Assembly: GCA_963580285.1 (NCBI GenBank)
Contig: OY757024.1
Location: 126,418,045 to 126,482,044, forward strand
Direction of reading: 5' to 3'
DNA: 64,000 bases
DNA from: Lucinisca nassula
Taxonomy: Eukaryota > Mollusca > Bivalvia > Lucinida > Lucinidae
The translations under genes were made by a program, and so were the position numbers. Within the stretch, counting starts at the first letter, position 1. Every line of letters begins with the position of its first letter. This document shows positions 54,652 to 64,000 of this stretch, in pieces. The notes beneath the pieces are model-generated. The model saw nothing but the letters and a program-made list of their open reading frames with translations. It was not told the DNA's origin and did not search any database.

Positions 54652-56715
54652 AAGTAAAACAAAGATCAGGAATTGATGCAATTACCTTACTCCACCTATA
54701 AAAGACACCAAAGGGAAAGAAATACAAACATTAAGCGACCAGACCATAATGGAAACCTAAACAAAGGAAGGCCATAAGGACAGTTACTTTCCCACAAAAT
54801 GGCCATATGGCCATCCAAAACCAAAAGGCACAAGTGATACACACAGTAAGTAACAAACCACAACATAAATAAATCGCCACAGAAGAGCCGCCTTGGGACG
54901 GTCAGTGGAAGATTTCCACTGGGGGGCTTAAATCGATTTTACGTGGCCACAATCCTCGCCCTTACTTCCGTCGCGATTTAGACAAATAATTTGTTCAGTC
55001 CGCATGAAGGCCTCCTAACTCATCAGTGCAACATCTCCGTGAACACAAAAATCAAAGAACCACAGAGGTGAGACAACGGTGAGGACTCGACAGCAAGAAA
55101 CCACTGAAATGCTGGAGCAAAAGAAAACCAACAGTTAGACTCCGATGAGCCCGACCAGAGACAGAGCATCAGGCACCAACCAACATTATCTCTCTAATTT
55201 TCAATAAGTCTTTACGTTGGAGCCGTCATAGAATCTGAGGCCTGATCCACCGGCGTGCAATTAAAGAGGGAAGCAAAGCTGCCAACCGTGATTGGGTTAA
55301 CTACCATGCATGCAGTCTGTCGTATAATATCCATGTTGTACCCAATCTTTTTATATCGAAGAATGATTTTACGAAATTGGGTGCTGAAGTCATTGCGGTT
55401 ATATATTTTTCTGAATTTATATACTAAGTCACCATAAAATTCGGGTTCCGATAGACCTTGTTGCAGAAGAGATTTAAGTCCAATATTGAATTTTGAAATT
55501 AAATCAGAATGGCGTCTATAAAATTTTGAAAAGGCTTTGCGTAGTTTATGGTACCGATAACCCTGATTAAGGAGTTTAGCCGTTAATAATTTATTACGAG
55601 TGTTGAAGTCAGTTACATGACTACACACTCTAGCAAATCGAATTAATTGCGAAATATAAACGCCATAGGATGGCGCACGAGGAACATCACCATCCAAAAA
55701 AGGAAAATTTACAATCTCAAAATCAAAGTCATCGCGTTTATCATAAATTTTGCACGAAACAAATCCATCTACAATAGATAGATGTAAATCCAAAAAACGG
55801 GGCCTCGGTATCAGAAGAATTTGCTTTATTTTACTGAAGTTCTAGGGGGTAAATCTGACTGATCAAACCATCAAAATAGGTATTATCAATATTTAATAAA
55901 TCATCTAAATATCTAGAAGTAGAGCTAAAAGCTTCAATAATTTCAGATTGGTTATCAATGGAAAGTGACAAAATGAAGTCTCTTTCATAACAATACAAGA
56001 ACAGATCAGCCACAAGAGGTGCGCAATTAGTACCCATCGGAATACCCACAATTTGTCTAAATAACTTAGTACCGAATCTAATATAAATATTGTCAAGTAG
56101 AAAGGTGAGGGCATCACACACTTTCTGACATGACCAAAGTGTATACTTCTTATGCTCTTTAGAAGTGAAAAATGCATTTCTGACATTACATGCAAGATAG
56201 AGAGAATCTTCTCTGTGAAAAGCCCATTCAATTAAATCATTAAGCTTTTCTTTTATAAGATTATGAGGAAGTGTAGTGTAAAGAGTGGAAAAATCGTAGG
56301 TAGACAGACTAGAAGCACGAAAATGTCTCGATTTCAATTAATTTAAAACCTCATTCGAATTTTTTATAGACCAAAACAGATTTCTTCCTGATCTTTCAAA
56401 GACTTTATCACAATATTTAATTACATGCGTTTTAATAGCAGTAAGACAGGAAGTTAAAAATTTAGAAAGTTCCGTGGTAGTGCAAGAGCTAGAATTTGCA
56501 ATAAACCGTGCTTTGTAAGGTTTTTTATGAAGTTTTGGTAACCAGTATAGCGTAGGAAGCTTGTCTTGGCCTTCGTTAACACACACAGCAAACTTGGTGG
56601 CTGAAAGACAAACATGTTTATCTACTATAGCTCTCTCTTCAGCTAAAGGCTGAAGTTCATAGGCCTTAGTACCACCAAGCTCCTGCTTAAGCGTGTTAAC
56701 ATAGTGGAGCAGTCT
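54652..56715 (-). mobile_element. Naiad PLE 1 family, 5'-truncated copy (minus)
   Basis: Reverse complement of element 1 from about 33520 to the 3' end. It starts at 'tgctccactatgttaacacg', a few bases after the TGA 4 site, and carries the whole RT and 3' UTR to 'tttgttttacttctacttt'. It is inserted in a minisatellite unit and lies in sense orientation within a GT92 intron. Confidence 0.9.
55200..56690 (-). pseudogene. Naiad reverse transcriptase pseudogene
   Basis: Minus-strand RT nearly identical to element 1: LPTLYWLPKLHKKPYKARF, YDFSTLYTTLPHN, GIPMGTNCAP, RYLDDLL. Breaks: AAT-TAA at about 56338 where element 1 has AAA, TAA for TTA near 55835, and a T-run expanded by one near 55800. It keeps AAA where element 1 has its TAA and six A where element 1 has seven. 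The two copies thus have independent lesions. Its C-terminal frame ends at TAA about 55212. Confidence 0.9.
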
Positions 56716-58244
56716 ATTAAAGTTTTTTTTTTTTAATTTTAGCTCTGGTAGCCATCTTGTTCATCCGAGCGAATCCAATTAGACAATTTTGGTAGTGGGT
56801 CACCCGAAGATCATTTCATAATCCATTCACAGGTTTAGGAAGTGAATGATTTTAAGTAAAGTGTTGACCGACAAGCAGTCATTTCAATGTTTTTATTTTA
56901 TTTTTAGCTCTGGTGGCCAACTGGTTCACCAGAGCAGAACAAATTTGGTAGATGATCACCCAATAAACATTTATGTAAAATTGTTTCAAAACCCATCTAT
57001 TGGTTTAACAGGAGAAGTGGTTTAAAGGTTTTTTCTACTTTAAACGCTGGCGGCCATCTTTTTCATCCGAGCGGAATCATTCAGGCAATTATGGTAGAGG
57101 GACATCAAAGGAACATTCTTGTACAATAATTCCAAACTCTGTTAACTGGTTTAGGAGAAGATGTCTTATAAAACATTGTTGACAGACAAGCAGACGTTAA
57201 ACGTTTTTTTTTTTTTTTTTTTTGCTATTTTTAGCTCTGGTGGCCATATTTTTTATCCAGGTAGAACGGTTTAAGCAATTTTGGTAGAGGGTCATCCGCG
57301 AAATATTCCCGTGAAATTATTTCAAAATTAATCCATTGGTTAAGGAGAAGAAGTCGATTTACGGATTTTCTATTGTTAGTCCTGCCGTCATCTTGTTCAT
57401 CCAAGCAGAACAGTTAGAGCAATTTTGGTAGAGGGTAACTCAAGGAACATTCGAGTGAAATAATATCAATCCACTGGTAAAGGGGGGGGGGGGGGGTCCT
57501 TTATTATTATTTTTTTTTATTACTATTTTCAGAAGAGGGTCACTCAATGTATATTAATATGAGTTCATTTCAACATCTGTCACCTAGTTAAGGAGAAGTA
57601 GTTTGAAATTTTTATTCTATATATATGGGCCTTGAACTCATCTTGTGCTTCAGAGCAAAACTATTTAGGCATTTGGTAGAGGGTCACCCAAGGAATAATC
57701 CAGTGAAGATATTGCAAAATCCATCCACTGGTAAAGGAGAAAAACTTAGATATTTATTTTTTTTTATTTTAAGCTCGGGCACCAGTCTGGTTCATCCGAA
57801 CGAAACGGTTTGAGCAATTTTGATAGAGGGTCTTCAAATGAACATTCTTATGAAATTATTTCAACTCCACCCGGCACTGGTAAAGGGGAAGAAGTCGTTT
57901 AAACTTTTTTTTTTTTTTTTTTTTTTTTTGTTTTGTCTCAATTTTTAGCATTGGCAGCCATTAAATCAAGTTTAGTAGAAGGTCACCCTTGGAACATTTC
58001 TGTAAAATTATTTCAAACTCCGTTTACAGGTTTATGATGTAGATGTCGTTTAAGTAAATTGTTGACAGACAAGCAGACATTTAAATGCTGTGTTCTATTT
58101 TTAGCTTTGGTGGCCATCTTGTTCATCAGACCAGAACATTTTGCACACTTTTGGTTCGATGATTACTGTCTGTAAACAATTGCTAATGTTCGCGAGACGA
58201 GAAAAGCATGCGATAGTGACAAGAAACGGTCCACGAAACATGAC

Positions 58245-58580
58245 TAAATAGAGGATCTTACATGAGTGTTCATGTATTATTGAATTTATTAAACGAGTTG
58301 AGGAAAATGGATATAATGTGAGGCTTTGCCAAGCATTTATATGCATTTTCTCAACGAGTTTAATAAATTCAATAGTACATAGGAATGCAAGATTCCATTT
58401 ATCATATGACATCAAAACGCATTTTATCCACGATTTGTTTACAAAGATCTCAATATTCTGTCATGCGTAAACGCAACGTCGACAATGACGTCGTACATGT
58501 AACGTTCAGGGGCTTTTCTAACCAATTTGCGTATTTAATCCACTAATTTATTACATGGCGTTATTACACTCTCCGAGCAG
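58245..58580 (+). repeat. Interspersed repeat R1 with leading hairpin
   Basis: 'gtgttcatgtattattgaat' hairpin, then 'aggaatgcaagattccattt' to 'gcgttattacactctc'. Confidence 0.75.
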
Positions 58581-58748
58581 TGCTGGTCCGCATGTCTGCT
58601 TGAGCATTAACTTCTAAACATAAGCAGTCTAAGCCTGTACTTTTGACTTTTAGATTACGTGCATGACCATGAAAAATTGTTGAGATATGAGCACTTAGAA
58701 TCATTGAGGGTTATTATTGAGGGTCATTGAATCATTGAGGGTCATTGA

Positions 58749-59275
58749 GGAAATCTTCCACTGACCGTTCCAAGGCGGCTCTTCTGTGGCGATTTATTTA
58801 TGTTGTTGTTTGTTACTTACTGTGTGTATCACTTGTGTCTTTTAATTTTGGATGGCCATATGGCCATTTTGTGGGAAAGTAACTGTCCTTATGGCCTTCC
58901 TTTGTTTAGGTTTCCATTATGGTCTGGTCGCTTAATGTTTGTATGTCTTTCCCTTTGGTGTCTTTTATGGGTGGAGTAAGTTAATTGTATCAATTTCTGG
59001 GTCCAGTTGTTCAAAGCATCGTTAGCTTAACGAGCTCGTTAGTGGTCATATTGTTAACTGTTCTAGCAAGTTTAATATGTAAAAGTTTGGTATTTTTGGT
59101 GAAAAAATATGAGCAGCTTTTGCATCCGCAAAAGCTGCTCACATTTTTTCAGCAAAAATATTAGCATATTTGCCATATTTAATGATCAAAGTTTTAACGA
59201 TACGTTAACTAACGACGTCGTTAGTTTTGAACAACTGACCCCTTATCTTTGTTTTACTTCTACTTTACCCAAAGC
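58749..59275 (+). mobile_element. Naiad 3'-tail fragment split by an M2 MITE
   Basis: Starts at 'ggaaatcttccactgaccgt', reaches 'ttgtatcaatttctg', then resumes after the MITE with 'atctttgttttacttctact' at about 59244. Confidence 0.85.
59000..59243. mobile_element. MITE family M2, nested in the Naiad tail
   Basis: Ends 'gggtccagttgttcaaagc' and 'gttttgaacaactgacccc'; centre 'gagcagcttttgcatccgc' followed by its inverse. Insertion into a recognisable tail fixes both boundaries. Confidence 0.9.
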
Positions 59276-59311
59276 GCCAGATCAGTGGGTATCATGTGGA
59301 TGACTTAAGGG

Positions 59312-59560
59312 GAATGGGATCACATGGCAGATTTTTCCGCAATTCGAAGTGCGATAACTTTCGGTACTTCCTGTTCACTTTTCTGTAGGCTCTGTCCCAC
59401 CGAAAAAGGGACCTACTCTTATAGGAAAGAATATGCTCAGAAAATGCTCCTCAGGAGCAAATTCTTTCCTTCAAGAGCTGACCCCTTTTGACATGGGAGA
59501 CAAAATACTTTTTGCAGCAGTTACTTCCTCTGAAGTTATACCGATTCCCCTTAAGGTGTC
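59312..59560. mobile_element. MITE family M1 (complete copy)
   Basis: Ends 'cttaaggggaatgggat' and 'accgattccccttaag' inverted; internal palindrome around 'tcctcaggagc'. Confidence 0.8.
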
Positions 59561-59794
59561 GTTTTGCTCTTCTATTCTAACATGACGTTAACGTTTTTCC
59601 CATTGAACCCAGTGGAAACGTCAGCGTTTGCAAATATGCGATAATTCACGTCGTCAACGTGGTGCGTGCAATTTGGCGTCATCGTGACGTTGCATGTAAA
59701 CATTTCCTTCTGTCGACATCCGCTGCAAAATAGTCCCCAAGATAACGCTTTGTTACTACTGTATTTCAGTTTAGCATCATGTTAGAATCGAAAT

Positions 59795-59965
59795 AATTTC
59801 CACGCACCCGGTGTGTTATCGTGATTAACACACGGTGTTGTCGGGCAGATGCGAATATTAATTCACTCCGGCTTCGCCGTCGTGAATTAATATTTCGCAA
59901 TCTGCCCTCCAACACCGTGTGTTAATCACGATAACACACGGTACGTGGAGATTATTTCTTAATTG
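59795..59965. repeat. Long palindrome
   Basis: 'gtgtgttatcgtgattaaca' pairs with 'gtgttaatcacgataacaca', and 'gaatattaattcac' with 'gtgaattaatattt'; loop 'tccggcttcgccg'. Confidence 0.9.
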
Positions 59966-60114
59966 AATAAAAGTATGTTGTGTTAACTAACAGAATTGCC
60001 TTGTTGGTGCTCCTTTTCAACATAAAATTAGACAGACTTCCCTATCCTAAAATATGTATGCCAGCAACTTTAGAGGAATTCTTTATTAACTCAAGAACTA
60101 GTTTGAATTAGCCA

Positions 60115-60390
60115 TTACGATAACATACCCGTACGACATTTTTCACATCTCCAAAATGGCTACTTTTCTTATGAAAATCCGTGATAATTTTCTCATTTAA
60201 ACTACAAACGTAGGTTGTGGGTGCTCGTAAGAACCGCCTCATTGAGGCGGTTCTATCGAATACCCACAACCTATGTCTTGGAGCAGAAATAAGAACAATA
60301 ATGGTTAACCCCGTAAACCCCAGTTTTTTTCTCTATATTAAGTGGGGTTTAGAGGGGTATTCATTTCACGGACTTGTCCACGCGATAAGG
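60115..60390. mobile_element. Fold-back MITE F, diverged subfamily
   Basis: 'cattacgataacatacccg' and 'cggacttgtccacgcgata' ends; central 'gaaccgcctcattgaggcgg'. Ends 138 bases from the exon B splice donor. Confidence 0.75.
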
Positions 60391-60527
60391 TAAACGTATC
60401 CTCCGTGTTTCGCTTGTTAATTTGTTATATGTAAATAAATAATCTATCTCTCTATGCGGCATATACCCTAAAATGAGTATTACGTGACGGGGTCATTTAA
60501 ATAAATAAAGAAAGAAAGAATAAATAC

Positions 60528-61199
60528 CTTCATTTGCAGGTTCGTAGAAGTACAGATCTAAGAAGCCTGTAGAAGCATAATATTGTAACACTTTCAGCGC
60601 GTCCTCGTTGATGCTTCTTAAAAAATACGTCACGACCTTATCCACGCCCAGATATTTATAAGCCTCCATCCATTCAATAATTTGTTCTGCACTCACATTA
60701 CCGTATGATGTTTTGGTGCTTAAGGCTATTTTACCGGGCTGTTTCATAGGCAGGTATGGCTTCACATATGTTACGTGTCTTTCGCTGCACGTGAAAGTAG
60801 CATTTATAGTGACTGCAACACCTTTTGGAATGAGCCCTGAATCAGTAGCTATATTAGGACAGGCAACATGGAAATTCCACATACTTGATCGCACAATAAA
60901 ATTTCTTTTATGCATCGGTGCCACGGCCTTAATCAAAATAACATCATCATGTTCGTACAAAAGACAACATGACAAATTTAACTTCCCATACTTCGAGTAA
61001 TCTAAAAGTCCATAAACTCTGAAGTGATCCCAGATTTTCGAATACGACGAGTTGCCACCGACAGCCCCAAATATAAATAAATCACCATATTTCATTTCGG
61101 TAAAATTTCTAATTATGTAGTTACTCTTGGCTACATCAGGGGTCGTCGCTGGTGGAGGAGGGTTGTTAAACAAGTCCCAGTTTCCAAGAAAAGCTGAAT
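60528..61199 (-). CDS. GT92 glycosyltransferase, exon B (large stem and N-terminal catalytic exon)
   Basis: Donor GT at 60527-60526; favoured acceptor 'acatttgctttttcag' (AG at 61201-61200). About 223 codons: SAFLGNWDLFNN, a Pro-rich PPPPATTPD, N-glycosylation sequons (NFTEM, NSSYS, NLSC), CPNIATDSGLIPKGVAV and NATFTCSERHVTYVKPYLP, then KIALSTKTSYGNVSAEQIIE, WMEAYKYLGVDKVVTYFLRS and LDLYFYEPANEG. The 'EW.E.YK.LGVD....Y' block starts the GT92 catalytic fold. The frame continues 5' to a weaker acceptor at 61258; the extra residues are hydrophobic, as expected for a translated T-rich tract. The end leaves one base, matching exon C. Confidence 0.9.
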
Positions 61200-61357
61200 C
61201 TGAAAAAGCAAATGTATACATGCATGTGAACAAAAAGGCACAAGTTGGCACATGCGCCCTGCAAGTATTAACAATATTTCTACTTCCTTATATACTCGGC
61301 CACAAAAGTAATAGCGCACGACAAACAAAAGGCTGGAAAATGTTACAGGGTCGGTCG

Positions 61358-61640
61358 ATTCCATCCCGAAAACTTGCCTATATAATTTTGAGTCCCTTGA
61401 ACCCCACTTTTATATAGAACAACTGGTATTTACAGGGGTAAACCTTATTTTCTTATTTCTGCTCTAAAATATAGATTATGGGTACTCATTAGAACCGCCT
61501 CGATGAGGCGGCGCTAACGAGTACCCACAATCTATATTTTAGAGCAGAAATAAGAATAAAATCACAAATTTTCATCTTAAAATTTCGTTTTTGCGCGGTA
61601 AAATTTACAATGTATTTGTATAGGCGTGTTTTCGTAATGC
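61358..61640. mobile_element. Fold-back MITE F
   Basis: Ends 'catcccgaaaacttgcctat' and 'ggcgtgttttcgtaatg'; central 'gaaccgcctcgatgaggcgg'. Confidence 0.8.
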
Positions 61641-61824
61641 TCATATATTTCGTATCATATTCTTCAGGAGCCGTGGTCTGCCAATGCTGAACAGGGTTTG
61701 GTCATTCAGGTGTGCCCAAAATGTTTCAGTGACTGTTGAATGTGGTAAGGGTCAAATTGTAAGTGGTCATAAGTGCCCATGGAACATAACGGGTCATAAC
61801 TCAGTAATGACTGGTCGGATGGTC

Positions 61825-61950
61825 GTTTGTTTGTTTGATTTGACGTTTAACGTTCCCGTCAACACTGTATAGTTAATTTTGGAGACGTTGCTTCCAATTT
61901 TGTGGGACTTTTACCCGACACTGACATAAACCCTATTGGTTTCATTCGCC
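61825..61950 (-). repeat. SINE-like family S fragment (minus)
   Basis: 'gtttgtttgatttgacgttt' to 'acccgacactgacataaacc', followed by a rearranged 'accctattggtttcatt'. Confidence 0.65.
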
Positions 61951-62230
61951 ATATATATTTTACTGTGCAGTAAATATAAGATTGTACATGGCAATTCAGG
62001 CAAGCACGAGAGGGTAATATTTGTTTTTATTTATTTATTTATTTATTTTTGCTCACGGGTAATATATGATATATGAAAAATACCTCCCCCCCCCCCTCCC
62101 TCCCCTGCGCTGTTCACTCAAGAGCATGAAAACTCGTATAAACAGACGTCCTATAAACCCGTGCACATCAAACGCGTGAGAATTCTCAATTTTCTGTCTA
62201 GGCCTGTAGAGCATAAGCTGGGTAGGAATA

Positions 62231-62549
62231 TACCGGCCCCGATAGCTCAGTTGGTAGAGTGTCCGCTCCGGGGAACGGGAGGTCTCGGGTTCGATCCCAG
62301 GCCGCGACATACCAAAGTCGTTAAAAATGGTACTAGCTGCTCCTCGCTTGGCACTCAGATTTACGGGGTAGAGCTAGGACTGGTCGATCCAGTGTCAGGA
62401 TAATGTGACTGGGTGTGGTATCATGTAATGTGTCTGGGACATGATACTTCAGTGAGGCAGCACTATAAAAGTGAGCATTGAGCTCCCTGTCCCAACCAGA
62501 CACCGTCGTGATATGACTGAAAAATTGTTGAAAGCGACGTTAAACCCGA

Positions 62550-62608
<59 letters not shown>
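62231..62608 (+). repeat. tRNA-derived SINE family 2 (plus) with (CA)n tail
   Basis: A box 'tagctcagttgg' (62242-62253) and B box 'gggttcgatccc' (62286-62297) in a tRNA-like head; body 'ggtactagctgctcctcgc' to 'agcgacgttaaacccgaatt'; (CA)n tail 62554-62608. The 13-bp repeat 'ctgggtaggaata' flanks it at 62218-62230 and 62609-62621. Intact boxes suggest recent activity. Confidence 0.92.
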
Positions 62609-62611
<3 letters not shown>

Positions 62612-62736
62612 GGTAGGAATAGAATTTCTATCCCGGTTCCTTTACCTAGTGAGCAAGTTTATACTTCCATTAAATACATCGGGCCACGCGACGTGAGGTC
62701 AGTAACATCAAAACAGTCATTCGATTGGAAGTCTCA

Positions 62737-62932
62737 TCACGAAAAACCGCCTATATAATCTTGACCCCCCTTGAACCCACTATACAGTGAAACTAGTAAA
62801 ACTGGTGTTTACAGGATTAAACCCTATTTTCCTTATTTCTGCTCTAATAAGAAAAATATGACAAATTTTCATCTTAAAAGTTTCGTTTTTCGGCGATGCA
62901 GTTTATTTGTATAGGCGTGCTTCCGTAATGAA
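62737..62932. mobile_element. Fold-back MITE F, short copy without centre
   Basis: Ends 'catcacgaaaaaccgcctat' and 'ggcgtgcttccgtaatg'; 'cttatttctgctctaataag' where the hairpin was lost. Confidence 0.7.
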
Positions 62933-63254
62933 CGAACAGATAAACAGTATCGTTCACACCGTTATGTTGTTAATACGAGTACAGAGGGATCGTGTAATTT
63001 ATTACTTGCACACCAGATACGGAAATTCTGAACTTTACCATTGGGTAGACAGTCTTATCCTATCCCGGCTGGTAGGATAAAATCTAGAATTTTCACTTGT
63101 TCTTTTTTTAATAGGACGCCACATTTGCCGTCATTAAGTTTGACGTAACTACGCTTAAAGTGACGTCGTAAGCCCCACATAATTGTCATCAAAATATGGC
63201 GGACGTCGACAAAGTAACTGCATTGTGGAAAAATCTAGTCTCAAAAAGATAATG

Positions 63255-63410
63255 GAATACAAGAAAAAGAATCTTAGATGGGTGTGAGGTAAAAGGCAGA
63301 TAGATAAACCCGTCCCTCGAGATCACTGTCTGGCATCACTCGGCAAGCCTCGTGATAACGGACAGTGACCCTTGGGACGGATATTTTTATCCATCCCTCA
63401 CAAAAATGTA
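63255..63410. repeat. Palindromic repeat
   Basis: 'gatgggtgtgag...acccgtccc' and '...gggacggat...catccctc' arms with inner 'atcactgtct'/'ggacagtga' around 'actcggcaagcctcgtg'. Confidence 0.7.
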
Positions 63411-63777
63411 AGAGTCATATATTCTTTCCTTCATATACGATTTTTTTTTAATACAGCTAAGGAGCAAAACATTATTAATGTATTAACGGCGTCGTGTCAC
63501 TAGCAAAGCTTTCACGAACGCTTCCGAATTCACAACTTAAGAAAAATTAATTATTTATTTCGTGAGTAATACAGTGCCTCGAGAGGCCGACATAGCCTTG
63601 GAGTGAAAAGTACCATTGAAATATTGGCCACTCATCGCTGTAGGTTCGAGTCTAACTTTGAACACATGTAAGGCACCAAATTCTGCAACGAAAGACCGTG
63701 TTGTTTAACTCTTGTTTAACTCCGGGCACTCCGGTTTATGCATATATTCTCGATAAAGTGAAATAATAATAAATAAA

Positions 63778-63816
63778 CAAAACAAAACAAAAAAAAAAAA
63801 AAAAAAAAAAAAAAAC
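63778..63816. repeat. A-rich run
   Basis: 'aaaacaaaacaaaa' followed by about 25 A residues, in the intron next to exon A. Confidence 0.9.
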
Positions 63817-63863
63817 AATCCAAGGGGGAACATTCTGCTGTAAAAGCGGATACTTTAACTTAC

Positions 63864-63918
63864 CTATCAATGAAAACCTTGTTCGATTCACCAACACGAC
63901 GGAATGGTCGAATGTCAT
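63864..63918 (-). CDS. Probable upstream exon (A) of the GT92 gene
   Basis: Minus-strand 55-bp segment between a good acceptor ('gtttcttttgcag', AG at 63920-63919) and a consensus donor 'gtaagt' (from 63863). Read in phase 0 it gives MTFDHSVVLVNRTRFSLI with one base left, which joins exon B at 61199 in frame. An alternative reading with two leading bases fits the 61258 acceptor instead. Too short for family assignment; support comes from splice sites and phase. The N-terminal membrane anchor must lie beyond the window end. Confidence 0.55.
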
Positions 63919-64000
63919 CTGCAAAAGAAACAGAACTATTCAAGTTTGAAAATAATATGATGTTATTAACTGATCAGAAGTCATACGTATCAACACCAGG

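Larger units (their letters stand above)
54237..58140 (-). mobile_element. Minisatellite-bearing 'AGCTCACC'-related element (minus), host of a Naiad insertion
   Basis: Begins with the reversed terminus 'aacaagagagccgttatggt' and 'cctgaatcgctcacctt'. Units of about 165 bp follow with 'tagctctggtggccatcttg', 'aattttggtagagggtcac', 'gaaattatttcaaa' and 'ccactggttaaggagaagaa', interrupted at 54652-56715 by a Naiad copy, and run to about 58140. T-runs at 57206-57223 and 57904-57929 and a G-run at 57482-57496 lie in it. Confidence 0.65.

Noticed and set aside
61127..61417. Plus-strand 96-codon frame opposite GT92 exon B
   Set aside because: Antisense shadow of the exon and of the adjoining MITE.
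62231..62310. A functional tRNA gene
   Set aside because: The A and B boxes are good, but the sequence continues into a SINE body with a CA tail and flanking target duplication, and a second copy shows the same layout.

Overview
This window is animal nuclear DNA, most likely from a bivalve mollusc and probably a heterodont clam. The evidence is split genes with GT-AG introns, dense short interspersed repeats, tRNA-derived SINEs with A and B boxes, many fold-back MITEs, an 'AGCTCACC' element carrying ~165-bp internal repeats, and Naiad-type Penelope-like elements (PLEs). There is no prokaryotic-style gene organisation; nearly all open frames seen in isolation are repeat sequence. The species call is inference.

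Two host genes can be assembled from short exons with matching splice phases. (1) A plus-strand gene (10061-19435) has five exons: a signal-peptide exon, then two tandem copies of a two-exon module (A1-B1-A2-B2), every intron in phase 1. It encodes a secreted protein of about 262 residues that I cannot name; the layout shows an intragenic duplication of a symmetric exon pair. (2) A minus-strand glycosyltransferase family 92 (GT92) gene has at least four and probably five exons (63918 down to 28627). The exon phases join exactly, a DxD-like motif lies in exon C, and the gene spans at least 35 kb. The genes converge, about 9 kb apart, and the large GT92 introns are filled with mobile elements.

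The main mobile element (about 31.5-35.6 kb, plus strand, antisense inside the last GT92 intron) is a nearly full-length PLE with permuted order: GIY-YIG endonuclease first, then a CxC linker, then reverse transcriptase. Its frame is interrupted by four TGA codons, three of them at positions where Cys is expected. A second, divergent Naiad at 45.8 kb has a plain TGC at one of these positions. The pattern fits selenocysteine recoding, reported for clam Naiads, plus later decay (one TAA and two single-base frameshifts). A 5'-truncated copy lies at 54.65-56.72 kb (minus), and many 3'-tail fragments are scattered over the window.

Other notable content: an intact-looking type I hammerhead ribozyme in a small retrozyme-like insertion at 15.56-15.83 kb, with a 9-bp target duplication, inside a SINE inside an intron; a decayed tandem array of the same unit at 36.0-37.0 kb; a Jockey/CR1-type LINE fragment at 50.5-52.0 kb; a TIR-capped 'GATATCCATAA' satellite-like element at 13.98-14.42 kb; a 548-bp tandem duplication just after the secreted gene; and several families of fold-back MITEs with near-perfect hairpins.

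Layout: 0-10 kb repeats; 10-19.4 kb secreted-protein gene; 19.4-28.6 kb repeats; 28.6-64 kb GT92 gene with PLEs, retrozyme array, LINE and minisatellite elements in its introns.
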